From contig JAUXUI010000118.1 in NCBI GenBank assembly GCA_030681035.1, forward strand, positions 17,230 through 81,229: 64,000 nt of DNA. The letters run 5' to 3'. Within the stretch, counting starts at the first letter, position 1. Each line of letters opens with the position of its first letter. Positions 37,788 through 48,000 of the stretch are shown here, piece after piece. This DNA comes from Lysobacteraceae bacterium (GTDB lineage Bacteria; Pseudomonadota; Gammaproteobacteria; Xanthomonadales; Xanthomonadaceae). The notes beneath the pieces were generated by a model that did not search any database, was not told the DNA's origin, and worked only from the letters and a program-made list of their open reading frames with translations. Made by a program: the position numbers and the translations under genes.

Positions 37788-40700
37788 ATGACAACGCAAC
37801 CAGACACCGCGCTATCGTTACTCGACCTGTTGCCGGGAAGGGCGGGTGCGGGCGAGAGCACATGGCAATCGCTGTCGGTCCCATTGATGGCCGATTTGTC
37901 GGCAATTCCCGGCGCGAACAAGGCGAATCCGCAACACTGGCTGTGTGCAGCACTGGTGTTGATGGAATCGCTATGCACTGGGCGCGATGTGGTTTTGGCT
38001 ACTGTGGGCACTGGAACCGATACCCGCCAGGGCAACGTCGTTCTGGATCGGTCAATGGCGGTATCCACCTGGGTGATGGCAGCGGCTGATGCAATGAATG
38101 CCTGCGTCAGCTCATCGCGTGTTGCGTGGTCGGTGCTCGCCAACGCTTCTGCGCTGGAATCGAGTGCCCTCGAAGACTCCTCGGCGCATTCGCTGTGGTG
38201 TGTGCAGGCTGGCACTCCGGGCATGCTGCATGTGCGTTATCGCGCGCCGTTGACCAGCGAAGCCATAACGATTGCACTGGATTTGGTGCAGCGCGCCTTG
38301 TCGGCGATGACCATTGGGGCCGAGTGTGTGCTGGACACTCTCGACGTGCTCGGCGATGCGCAGCGAACGTGCTTGTTGCGTGACTGGAATGATGCACCGA
38401 CACGCAGCGCCGGCCCCGATACCCTGAGCGCTCGTTTTGCTCTGGCGCGAGATGGCAATCCCGAAGCCCCTGCCATCATCGACATCGATCACTCCACGCT
38501 CAGCTATCGGCAACTGGATCAACGCGCTGAAGCATTGGCGTGGCACCTGCACGCCGCCGGGGCGGCTCCCGGTGATCTGGTCGCGGTTACCATGCCGCGC
38601 AGCGCCGATGCGGTTACGGCTCTACTCGGCATAATCAAGGCCGGCGCCGCCTATCTGCCACTGGATGTGGAATACCCGCCCGAACGACTGGCGTTCATGC
38701 TATCCGATGCGGGTGTCAACATGGCGCTTGTGGGCTCACCAGCCGATGCCGCACACCTGCCCGCAGGCATGCGCTGCATCGTGGTGGCCGATGCGCTTGC
38801 CGCGATGCCCTCATCGCCAGCGCCGCACGATGGGCCCGATGATGGCGATGCGCTCGCCTACGTCATGTATACATCGGGCTCTACCGGCACTCCCAAAGGG
38901 GTGGAAGTGCCGCAGCGCGCCGTTGTGCGTCTGGTTTGCGGCGCCAATTATTTGCCGCTCGGCCCCGACACTCGCATGCTGCATGCAGCGCCGCTGGGTT
39001 TTGACGCATCCACGCTTGAAATCTGGGGTGCGCTGCTCAACGGTGGTTGCGTTGTGGTACATGATGAGCTCGTGCCCAGTGGTTCAGGGCTGGCAGCGCG
39101 AATCGCCCGGCATGGCATCACTTCGGCATGGCTGACCGCTACCTTGTTCAATGCTGTGGTTGACGACAACCCGCAGCATCTGGCCGGGCTGCATGATCTG
39201 GTAACTGGCGGCGAGGCGTTGTCAGTAGAGCATGTGCGGCGCATGCGCGCAGCGGTTCCTGGCGTACGCCTGAGCAACGGCTATGGGCCAACCGAATGCA
39301 CCACTTTCACTTGCACGTTTGCCATTGATGACGTGCCCGACAATGCGCGTTCGATCCCGATCGGGCGACCAATCACCGATACCCGCGTGTACCTGCTCAA
39401 TGCACGTCGCGAGCCGGTGCCGATCGGGGTGCTGGGTGAGTTGTATGTCGGTGGGTCAGGGGTGGCGTGCGGCTATCGCAATCGTCTCGACCTCACTGCC
39501 GAGCGTTTTGTCGACGACCCGTTTGCTGCCGCAGGAGCACGTTTGTATCGAACCGGCGATTTCGCGCGCTATCGCCCTGATGGCGTCATCGAGTTTGTTG
39601 GCCGTAGCGACGGCCAGGTAAAGATTCGTGGTCATCGCATCGAGTTGCGCGAGATAGAAGCAGTGCTGGCGCGGCACCCGCAAGTGAGTTCCTGCGCGGT
39701 GTTGGCGCGTGCCGACCGGCCTGGCGACAGACGATTGGTGGCGTATGTGGTGGCGCAGGCCGGTGTCGATCTGAGCCCGCCGCAATTGCGCGCGCATCTG
39801 GCCAACACCTTGCCGGATTTCATGGTGCCCTCGCACTACCTGCTGTTGCCGGCACTACCCATAACCGCCAACGGCAAGCTCGACTGGCGTGCCTTGCCGG
39901 CACCGGATCGGCAGCGCCCACAACTGGCCAATGCCTTCGAGCCGGCGATCAATGCTGATGAACGTGCGTTGTGTGCATTGATGGCCGGGTTGCTGGATAT
40001 CGAGACGGTAGGGCGCAACGACAATTTTTTCGAGCTTGGCGGTAATTCGCTCTTGGCGTTGCGCCTGCTCGAGCAAATGCATCGATTGCTGCTGTCCAAC
40101 GGCGATTTGCCGCCGCCGCTGCCGATCACCGTCATTTTTCAACACCCCACGCCAGCCGCACTGGCTTTGATGCGCACGGGTGCGGCTCGCCATGAGCTCG
40201 ACCGCAATCGCCTCAGCCGGGCCCATCGCGGCGAAGCAATGGGTGAGGGTACAAGTGCCGCAAACGAACCGATCGCCATCATCGCCATGTCCGGGCGATT
40301 CCCTGGTGCTGCCGATGTCGAGGCATTCTGGGACAACCTGTGCGCAGCGCGCGACAGCATCACCGTGTTCGCTCCGGATCAACTCGATCCGAGTATCGAT
40401 GCGCGCGAACGCAACGATCCTGCGTATGTTGCGGCGCGTGGTGTGATCGCCGGTGTGGAGGATTTCGATGCCGCGTTCTTCGGCATCCCACCGCGTCAGG
40501 CGGATCTGATGGACCCGCAACATCGGCTGTTCCTGGAGTTGTGCTGGGAATGCCTGGAGCGTGGCGGCCATGCGCCCGACAGCACGTCGGTGCCGGTGGG
40601 AGTGTTTGCCGGCATGAACAACGCGACCTATTTTCAGCGCCACGTATCAAGGCATCCAGAGCTGATCGAGAAGGTTGGTGCGTTCCAGGTGATGCTGGAC

Positions 40701-43700
40701 AACGAGAAGGACTTCCTCACCACCCGCGCCGCGCACAAGCTCAACCTTACCGGCCCGGCGATCAGCATTCACACCGCGTGTTCAACCTCACTGGTGGCGA
40801 TCTGCCAGGCCGTCGATAGCCTGCGCAACGGCCATTGCGACATGGCGCTGGCCGGCGGCGTGTCGATCACCTGTCCGCCGCATAGCGGCTACCTTTATCA
40901 GGAAGGTGCAATGCTCTCGCCTGATGGCCGCACGCGCACCTTCGATGCCAAGGCGCAGGGCACGGTGTTCAGCGATGGTGCTGCCGTGTTGCTGCTCAAG
41001 CGCTTGTCGGATGCGCGTGCCGATGGCAATCCGGTGATCGCGCTGATTCGCGGCGGCGCGGTCAACAACGATGGCGGCAACAAGGCCAGCTTCACGGCAC
41101 CCAGCAGCGACGGCCAGGCGGCAGTGATCGCCATGGCGCTGGACAATGCCGACGTTGACGCGCGCAGCATCGGTTATGTCGAAACCCATGGCACCGCCAC
41201 GCCAGTGGGCGATCCGATCGAAGTCGATGGCCTGCGCAAGGCGTTCGCCGGCAGTGGCCAAGGCACCGGTTTTTGCCGGATCGGATCGCTCAAGAGCAAC
41301 GTCGGTCATCTGGTGATCGCGGCGGGTGCTGCCGGTGCAATCAAGGCCGCGCTGGCACTGCAACAACACCGCATCCCGGCCAGCATCCACTTCGACGCCG
41401 CCAACGATGGCCTCGATCTGGCGCATTCGCCATTCGTGGTGCAGCAGCAGACGGCTGACTGGACAACCTCCGGCGGGCCACGCCGGGCCGGTGTCAGTTC
41501 ATTCGGCGTTGGTGGCACCAATGCTCATGTGATCATGGAAGAGGCACCGTTGCCGACTGCCTCGGATAATGCGCAAGGGCCGCAATTGTTGCTGCTGTCG
41601 GCACGTACGCCAAGCGCATTGGGTGCTGCGAGCGAGCGTCTTGCCGCCCATTTGCAGGCGCACCCCGAGGTCAACCTGGCGGACGTGGCATGGACGCTGG
41701 CGGTGGGCCGCAAAGCCTTCGCGCATCGCCTCAGCATGGTGGTTGATGACCTTGCGCAGGCGCTGGTGCAACTGCGCGCTACCGAAACCGCCGCAGCGAT
41801 CACGCGCAGCCGTCCGGCGCATGCGCGAGAGGTGGTGTTCATGTTTCCAGGGCAGGGCGCGCAGTATGCCGGCATGGGCAGGGCGTTGTATGCCGCCGAG
41901 CCGGCCTTCCGCGATGCGCTGGACGAGTGCCTTGCGGCGGTGCAGGGCGAGTTGGCTGTCGATCTGCGCGACTGCCTGTTCGGCGAAGATGCCGACGCGC
42001 TGCTGCCGACCGCGATCATGCAGCCGGCCACATTTGCCATTGAATACGCGCTGGCGCGCTGGTGGATGCGCTGTGGCGTTCAGCCTGCCGCGATGATTGG
42101 CCACAGCGTCGGCGAGTTCGTTGCCGCCACTCTGGCCGGGGTGTTTTCGCTGAGCGATGGCATTCGTCTGGTGGCCCACCGTGGCGCCTTGATGCAGGCA
42201 CAGCCTGCGGGTGCGATGCTCTCGGTGCGAATGAACGCCCAAGCGGTGCTGGCCCGGCTACCCGAAGGCGTGTCGCTGGCGGCAGAGAATGCGCCTGGTG
42301 CCTGTGTGGCAGCGGGGCCAGCCGAAACATTGTCGGCATGGCAATCGCAGTTGCAGGCCGACGGTATCGCCTGCCGCGCACTGCGTACGTCGCATGCATT
42401 CCACTCGGCGATGATGGATGCGGTGGTCGAACCGTTCCACCAGAAACTGCTCACGGTTACGCGTCATTCGCCCAATCTGCCGTTGATGTCCACGGCCAAC
42501 GCGGATTGGCTGGATAGCGAGAGCGCGTGCTCGGCAACGTATTGGGCGCAACACCTGCGTCGGCCGGTGCGCTTTGCGCCGGCATTGGCAAAACTGCTTG
42601 ATTCGCCGGGTCGGGTGCTGCTTGAAGTCGGGCCGCGCGCGACCCTGAGCAGCTTGGCGCGGCAGCAGCCACTGTTGTCGAAACAGCACAGTGTCGCCGT
42701 TGCCTCGCTTGCCGAATTGCCGGAACGCGAATTGGCCAGCCTGCGTGCCGCTGCGGGGCAGTTGTGGTGCCATGGCATTGCCCTGAACCCGGCACAGTTC
42801 GATCGTCGTGTCCGTCGCCAGCGCTTGTGTCTACCCACCTATCCGTTTGAACGCCAGCGGCATTGGGTCGAAGCGGCAGCTTTGCCCGGTGCGCAAATCA
42901 TTGCGCATCCCGCCATGGTCGCCGTCAACCCAACCGAGCCCGCTATGCCAAGTCCAGCCTCTACCCCGATCACCCCGGCACCACCTGCCGCAACCAGCCG
43001 CATGCCGCGACTGCTGGCGCAACTGCGCGAAGTATTCGAGGATGTCGCCGGCTTTGACATGGCCGATGCCGACCCGCAGACCAATTTCATTGAACTGGGC
43101 CTGGACAGCCTGATGCTGACGCAGGTGGCGTTGCAATTGCAAAAATCGTTTGCGCTGAAAATCACCTTCCGGCAATTGATGGGTGAAGCGGCAACATTGC
43201 AACATCTGTCGCAGTTGCTGGATGCGCAGTTGCCACCAGAAAGCGCACCGATTGCCGCGCCAGTACCGGTTGACACGGCGCAAAGCATCGCCCCAGCACA
43301 TGTTGCGACGCCATCAGGAGCAAGCGCCATGAATGCAGCCGCCAACACGGACTATCTGCGCGCGGTGATCGACCAGCAAATGCAACTGATGGCGCAGCAA
43401 CTGGCGCTGTTGTCGGGAACCACTGCCAGCACGCCGGCGCCGAATGTGGCCGCCACACCTGCATCTATTGCGATTGCTGCAAACGCAGCCAGCGACGAAG
43501 AAACTGCGCTTGCCCACACCCGCTACGACATCAAAAAGGCGTTTGGCGCGATCGCCCGTATCGATACCGCAGGCAATCTTGAACTCAGCGGTCATCAACG
43601 TCAGCGCCTCGATGCCTTTATTGCCCGTTACACGACTCGCACTGCAAAATCCAAGGAGTACACGCAAGCAAATCGCCCGCACATGGCCGACCCGCGCGTG

Positions 43701-45071
43701 GTCAATGGCTTCCGCCCGTTGACCAAGGAAATCGTCTACCAGATCGTGATTGGGCGCTCGAAGGGCGCTCATCTGTGGGACCTTGACGGTAACGACTACG
43801 TCGATGCCCTCAACGGCTTCGGCATGAGTCTGTTCGGCTGGCAACCGGACTTTGTGCTCGACGCGGTACGCCGGCAGCTTGATCTGGGTTACGAGATCGG
43901 GCCACAGCATCCACTGGCAGGCGAGGTGGCGCGACGCGTCTGCGCAATCACCGGGCACGACCGTACGGCGCTGTGCAATACTGGCTCGGAAGCCGTGCTC
44001 GGCGCGCTGCGCATCGCCCGCACCGTCACCGGCCGCGAAACCATCGTGCTGTTCAACGGTGCCTATCACGGCATCATCGATGAGATGATCGTGCGCGGCA
44101 CCAAAAAGCTGCGCGCAGTGCCGGCCGCGCCCGGCATCCTGCGCAACACCGCCGAGCATGTCATCGTGCTTGATTACGGCACACCTGAATCGCTTGCTTA
44201 CATTCGCGAGCATGCACACGAACTGGCGGCGGTGCTGGTGGAGCCGGTACAGAGCCGACGTCCGGATTTTCAACCGGTGGAGTTTCTGCGCGAGCTGCGG
44301 CAGATCACCCAGGATGCCGGCGCGCTGTGCATCTTCGACGAGGTGGTCACCGGCTTTCGTGCGCATCCGGCCGGGGCGCAGGGCCACTTCGGCATCAAGG
44401 CTGATTTGGCGACCTACGGCAAGGTGATTGGTGGCGGCTATCCCATTGGCGTGATCGCCGGCAAGCGCGAGTTCATGGATGCGTTGGATGGCGGGCAATG
44501 GCAGTTCGGCGACGATTCCATTCCCACCGTTGGCGTCACCTATTTTGCCGGCACCTTTGTCCGCCATCCGCTCGCCCTGGCCGCAGCCGATGCCGTGCTG
44601 CGGCATGTGCAAGAGCAGGGGCCTGCGTTGCAAGAACGCTTGAACGCGCGAGTATCCGCATTCGCCAACGAGCTCAATGCCTTCTGCGCCGATGCCGGCG
44701 CACCGATCGCAATTAACCACTTCGCTTCGGTGTGGAAGACGCAGTTCCTGGAAGATCATCCACTGCAAGACCTGCTGTTTGCGATGATGCGCAGCCGTGG
44801 CATTCACATCCTCGATAATTTCCCGTGCTTCTACACCACCGCACACAGCGAAGCCGATTTTCAGCAGATCACCCAGGCCTACAAGGATTCAGTCATCGAA
44901 TTGCAGCAAGCCCAGTTCATTCCCCGGCATGTCGCGACCCCGCGCACGGTGATGGACGCGGATCATCCGCCAGTAGCGGGTGCCCGGCTTGGGCGTGAAC
45001 CCGATGGCCAACCGGCGTGGTTTGTGCCGCATCCCGAGCAGAGGGGAAAGTACATGAAGGTGGCGCGATGA
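37788..45071 (+). CDS. Hybrid NRPS-PKS megasynthase: (C-stub)-A-PCP-KS-AT-ACP-aminotransferase
   Basis: A 2427-residue synthetase. Residues 1-200 resemble the C-terminal half of a condensation domain without HHxxxDG. The adenylation domain (about 215-700; YTSGSTGTPKG near 361) gives the specificity code DALWVGGTFK by alignment to GrsA, closest to valine-type codes. PCP Ser754 lies in GGNSLL. The KS has Cys998 (HTACSTS), His1134 and His1174. The AT has Ser1440 (GHSVGEF) and a HAFH motif at 1536-1539, typical for malonyl-CoA. ACP Ser1774 follows. A PLP-dependent class-III aminotransferase fills about 1900-2390 (Lys2212 in TYGKVIGGG). No KR, DH or ER domain exists. The expected product is an amino acid extended by two carbons with a beta-amine. 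Similar embedded aminotransferases occur in mycosubtilin, iturin and microcystin synthetases. The stop overlaps the next gene. Confidence 0.92.
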   Translation: MTTQPDTALSLLDLLPGRAGAGESTWQSLSVPLMADLSAIPGANKANPQHWLCAALVLMESLCTGRDVVLATVGTGTDTRQGNVVLDRSMAVSTWVMAAADAMNACVSSSRVAWSVLANASALESSALEDSSAHSLWCVQAGTPGMLHVRYRAPLTSEAITIALDLVQRALSAMTIGAECVLDTLDVLGDAQRTCLLRDWNDAPTRSAGPDTLSARFALARDGNPEAPAIIDIDHSTLSYRQLDQRAEALAWHLHAAGAAPGDLVAVTMPRSADAVTALLGIIKAGAAYLPLDVEYPPERLAFMLSDAGVNMALVGSPADAAHLPAGMRCIVVADALAAMPSSPAPHDGPDDGDALAYVMYTSGSTGTPKGVEVPQRAVVRLVCGANYLPLGPDTRMLHAAPLGFDASTLEIWGALLNGGCVVVHDELVPSGSGLAARIARHGITSAWLTATLFNAVVDDNPQHLAGLHDLVTGGEALSVEHVRRMRAAVPGVRLSNGYGPTECTTFTCTFAIDDVPDNARSIPIGRPITDTRVYLLNARREPVPIGVLGELYVGGSGVACGYRNRLDLTAERFVDDPFAAAGARLYRTGDFARYRPDGVIEFVGRSDGQVKIRGHRIELREIEAVLARHPQVSSCAVLARADRPGDRRLVAYVVAQAGVDLSPPQLRAHLANTLPDFMVPSHYLLLPALPITANGKLDWRALPAPDRQRPQLANAFEPAINADERALCALMAGLLDIETVGRNDNFFELGGNSLLALRLLEQMHRLLLSNGDLPPPLPITVIFQHPTPAALALMRTGAARHELDRNRLSRAHRGEAMGEGTSAANEPIAIIAMSGRFPGAADVEAFWDNLCAARDSITVFAPDQLDPSIDARERNDPAYVAARGVIAGVEDFDAAFFGIPPRQADLMDPQHRLFLELCWECLERGGHAPDSTSVPVGVFAGMNNATYFQRHVSRHPELIEKVGAFQVMLDNEKDFLTTRAAHKLNLTGPAISIHTACSTSLVAICQAVDSLRNGHCDMALAGGVSITCPPHSGYLYQEGAMLSPDGRTRTFDAKAQGTVFSDGAAVLLLKRLSDARADGNPVIALIRGGAVNNDGGNKASFTAPSSDGQAAVIAMALDNADVDARSIGYVETHGTATPVGDPIEVDGLRKAFAGSGQGTGFCRIGSLKSNVGHLVIAAGAAGAIKAALALQQHRIPASIHFDAANDGLDLAHSPFVVQQQTADWTTSGGPRRAGVSSFGVGGTNAHVIMEEAPLPTASDNAQGPQLLLLSARTPSALGAASERLAAHLQAHPEVNLADVAWTLAVGRKAFAHRLSMVVDDLAQALVQLRATETAAAITRSRPAHAREVVFMFPGQGAQYAGMGRALYAAEPAFRDALDECLAAVQGELAVDLRDCLFGEDADALLPTAIMQPATFAIEYALARWWMRCGVQPAAMIGHSVGEFVAATLAGVFSLSDGIRLVAHRGALMQAQPAGAMLSVRMNAQAVLARLPEGVSLAAENAPGACVAAGPAETLSAWQSQLQADGIACRALRTSHAFHSAMMDAVVEPFHQKLLTVTRHSPNLPLMSTANADWLDSESACSATYWAQHLRRPVRFAPALAKLLDSPGRVLLEVGPRATLSSLARQQPLLSKQHSVAVASLAELPERELASLRAAAGQLWCHGIALNPAQFDRRVRRQRLCLPTYPFERQRHWVEAAALPGAQIIAHPAMVAVNPTEPAMPSPASTPITPAPPAATSRMPRLLAQLREVFEDVAGFDMADADPQTNFIELGLDSLMLTQVALQLQKSFALKITFRQLMGEAATLQHLSQLLDAQLPPESAPIAAPVPVDTAQSIAPAHVATPSGASAMNAAANTDYLRAVIDQQMQLMAQQLALLSGTTASTPAPNVAATPASIAIAANAASDEETALAHTRYDIKKAFGAIARIDTAGNLELSGHQRQRLDAFIARYTTRTAKSKEYTQANRPHMADPRVVNGFRPLTKEIVYQIVIGRSKGAHLWDLDGNDYVDALNGFGMSLFGWQPDFVLDAVRRQLDLGYEIGPQHPLAGEVARRVCAITGHDRTALCNTGSEAVLGALRIARTVTGRETIVLFNGAYHGIIDEMIVRGTKKLRAVPAAPGILRNTAEHVIVLDYGTPESLAYIREHAHELAAVLVEPVQSRRPDFQPVEFLRELRQITQDAGALCIFDEVVTGFRAHPAGAQGHFGIKADLATYGKVIGGGYPIGVIAGKREFMDALDGGQWQFGDDSIPTVGVTYFAGTFVRHPLALAAADAVLRHVQEQGPALQERLNARVSAFANELNAFCADAGAPIAINHFASVWKTQFLEDHPLQDLLFAMMRSRGIHILDNFPCFYTTAHSEADFQQITQAYKDSVIELQQAQFIPRHVATPRTVMDADHPPVAGARLGREPDGQPAWFVPHPEQRGKYMKVAR

Positions 45072-48000
45072 ACGCGATCCCCGGCAACGTACACAAAAGC
45101 GCCGCAAGCGTCGATTACGATCCATTTGCCGGCGCGCCATTGTTGCGCGTGGTGCCAACCACCGAGCCGCAACGCGAAGTCTGGCTGGCCGATCAACTTG
45201 GCCGCGATGCATCGCTGGCGTTCAATGAATCGGTGTCGCTGCGCTTGCGTGGCGCATTGCAGGTCGAGGCGCTGCACGAAGCGCTTGCCGCGCTGGTGGC
45301 ACGGCGCGACGCGTTGCGCGCGGCGTTCGGGCCGGACGGAGAGACGCTGTGCGTGCTCGACAACGGTGCAGTTGCTTTGCCGGTTACCGACTTGTCCAGC
45401 AACCCCAATGCCTTGTGGGAACATCAGCGGCGCGCGGTGGAAAGCCCTTTCGCTCTGACCAGAGGGCCGTTGTTTCGCGCTGAATTGTTGCGCATGGGCG
45501 GCGAAGATCATGTGCTGCTGCTGACCGCCCATCACATCGTCTGCGATGGTTGGTCGTGGTGGCTGATCGTGCGTGAACTGGGTGCGCTGTATGGGCAGCA
45601 AGTTTCGGGCAATGCCATGGCGATGCCCCCCGCCGCAGCCTTCGCTGACTATGCGCTGGCGCAGGCTGCCGGACCGCGCAATGCCACCGTTCTCGCCGAT
45701 CAAACGTATTGGCTGTCGCGTTTCGCCGATGGTGCGCCGATACTCGATCTGCCGCTGGATCGGCCACGGCCGGTACAACGCAGTTTTGCCTCGGCACGTG
45801 AGGATTACAGCCTGGATGCGCCGCTGGTCAACGCGATACGCCGCCTCGGTGCTCACCAGGGCGCCAGCCTGTTTGCCACACTGCTGGCCAGTTTCGCCAC
45901 TGTGCTGGCGCGCCTTGGCGGTCAGGATGACGTGGTGATCGGTATCCCGGCGGCAGGGCAGAGCGTCGATGACCATGGTGACGTGGTCGGCCATTGCGTC
46001 AATCTGCTGCCATTGCGTTGCCAAATCGATCCGACACAGTCATTTGGCATGCTGCTTGGTGCCACTCAAAACACACTGCTCGATGCGCTTGATCACCAAC
46101 GCTACACCTACGGCGAGCTGTTGAAGAAATTGCGGGTCAGCCGCGATCCATCGCGACTGCCGTTGGTCAGTGTGATGTTCAACATCGATCAGGCGCTCGC
46201 TCAGGAAAGTACCGTCTTCCCGGCTCTGAGCCTGGAGTTTTCCAGCAATCCTCGCAGCCACGAAAACTTCGAACTGTTCATCAACGCTGTGCAAGTGCAG
46301 GGCACCCTGCGCCTGGAGTGTCAGTTCAATCGCGATCTTTTCGAAGCAGCCACCGTGCGTCGCTGGCTGGCTGCCTATGAGCAACTGTTGCGTGCGGCCT
46401 GCGAGAGTCCCAACGCCGCAGTTTCCTCGCTGACCTGGCTGACTGCGTCCGAACGTATCGCGTTGCAGGCATTGCAACCGAAGGCCACGGCGTTTGATCG
46501 CCAATGTGGCATGCACATGCACTTTGAGCGGCAATGCGGCAAAACACCGAGCCGGATTGCGTTGTGTTCCAGCGATGCATCCATCACCTATGCAGCGCTT
46601 GATGAATACGCCAATCGCATCGCCAATCTGTTGCGCGCGCAAGGCGCGCATCGCGGCACCCTTGTCGGGCTGGCTCTGGATCGCGGCATCGACATGGTTG
46701 CGGCGCTGCTCGGCATCCTCAAGAGCGGCGCAGGGTACGTACCGCTCGACCCCGCCTTTCCCGTCGAGCGTCTGGCCTACATGGCAAGCGATGCCGGCCT
46801 GGCGGCATTGATCACCCACAGCACACACGCCGATAAATTCGACTTGCGCGGTCGCCCGGTATTGGCGTTGGATCGATTGACCACCGAACTTGCCACGGCT
46901 TCCGCTGAAGCCACGATCATCGACGACGACAGCGCTTTGCCCGAGTCGATTGCCTACGTGATCTACACCTCCGGCTCCACGGGAAGGCCCAAGGGGGTGA
47001 GCGTCCCGCATCGCGCAGTGGCCAACTTCATCCATGCCATGCGCATGCAACCCGGGATGGGTGCCGATGATCGGCTGGTCGCGGTGACAACATTGTCGTT
47101 CGACATCGCCGTGCTGGAACTGATGCTGCCGTTGAGCGTAGGCGCACAAGCGATCATTGCCGATCGTGAAACCTCAATAGACGGCAACGCACTGATGCGC
47201 CTGCTTGTCAGCCAGCAAGCCACGATGATGCAAGCCACACCGGCAACCTGGCGTTTGCTGCTTGATGCCGGTTGGCGCGGCGATCCGGCATTCACCGTGC
47301 TCTGCGGAGGCGAACCCTTGCCGCCCGATCTGGCAGCGCAATTGCTGCCGCGCTGCGGCGCGCTGTGGAATCTGTACGGCCCCACCGAAACCACCGTGTG
47401 GTCAACCAGTACGCAAGTACAGCACGGTTCCGATGATGCCTTGCCCGACATCCATATCGGGCGCCCGATCGCCAACACACAAGTTTGGGTTCAGGATGCA
47501 CATGGCAACGCCTGCCCGCGCGGTGTGCCCGGCGAAATCTGCATTGGTGGCGATGGCGTGACCCTTGGATACCTGCACCGGCCGGAACTGACGGCTGAAC
47601 GTTTCATTGCCGATCCCTTCACACCTGATGCGCGTGCAAGTGACGACTTGCCACAACCCCTGCTGTATCGCACCGGCGACCGCGGCCGCTGGCGCAATGA
47701 TGGCAACCTGGAGCATCTGGGTCGTCTCGACTTTCAGGTCAAAGTGCGCGGTTATCGCATCGAACTGGGCGAGATTGAAAACGCTTTGTTGACGCACCCC
47801 GCAGTTGCCGAGGTGTTGGTGATGGCGCGGGAGGATCGTCCGGGTGATGTTCGGTTGGTCGCTTATGCCGTGGTACACGCCGGCTTGACGTTCGATGAGT
47901 TGTCGCTGGCATCGCATCTGCGCGGCACGCTGCCCGAATACATGATCCCGCAGCACATTGTGATGCTGGCCACGATGCCACGGCTACCCAACAACAAGAT

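Noticed and set aside
43314..47149. Large antisense frames (510, 353 and 369 codons) within the synthetase genes
   Set aside because: They mirror the aminotransferase, condensation and adenylation domains and show no protein-family features of their own.
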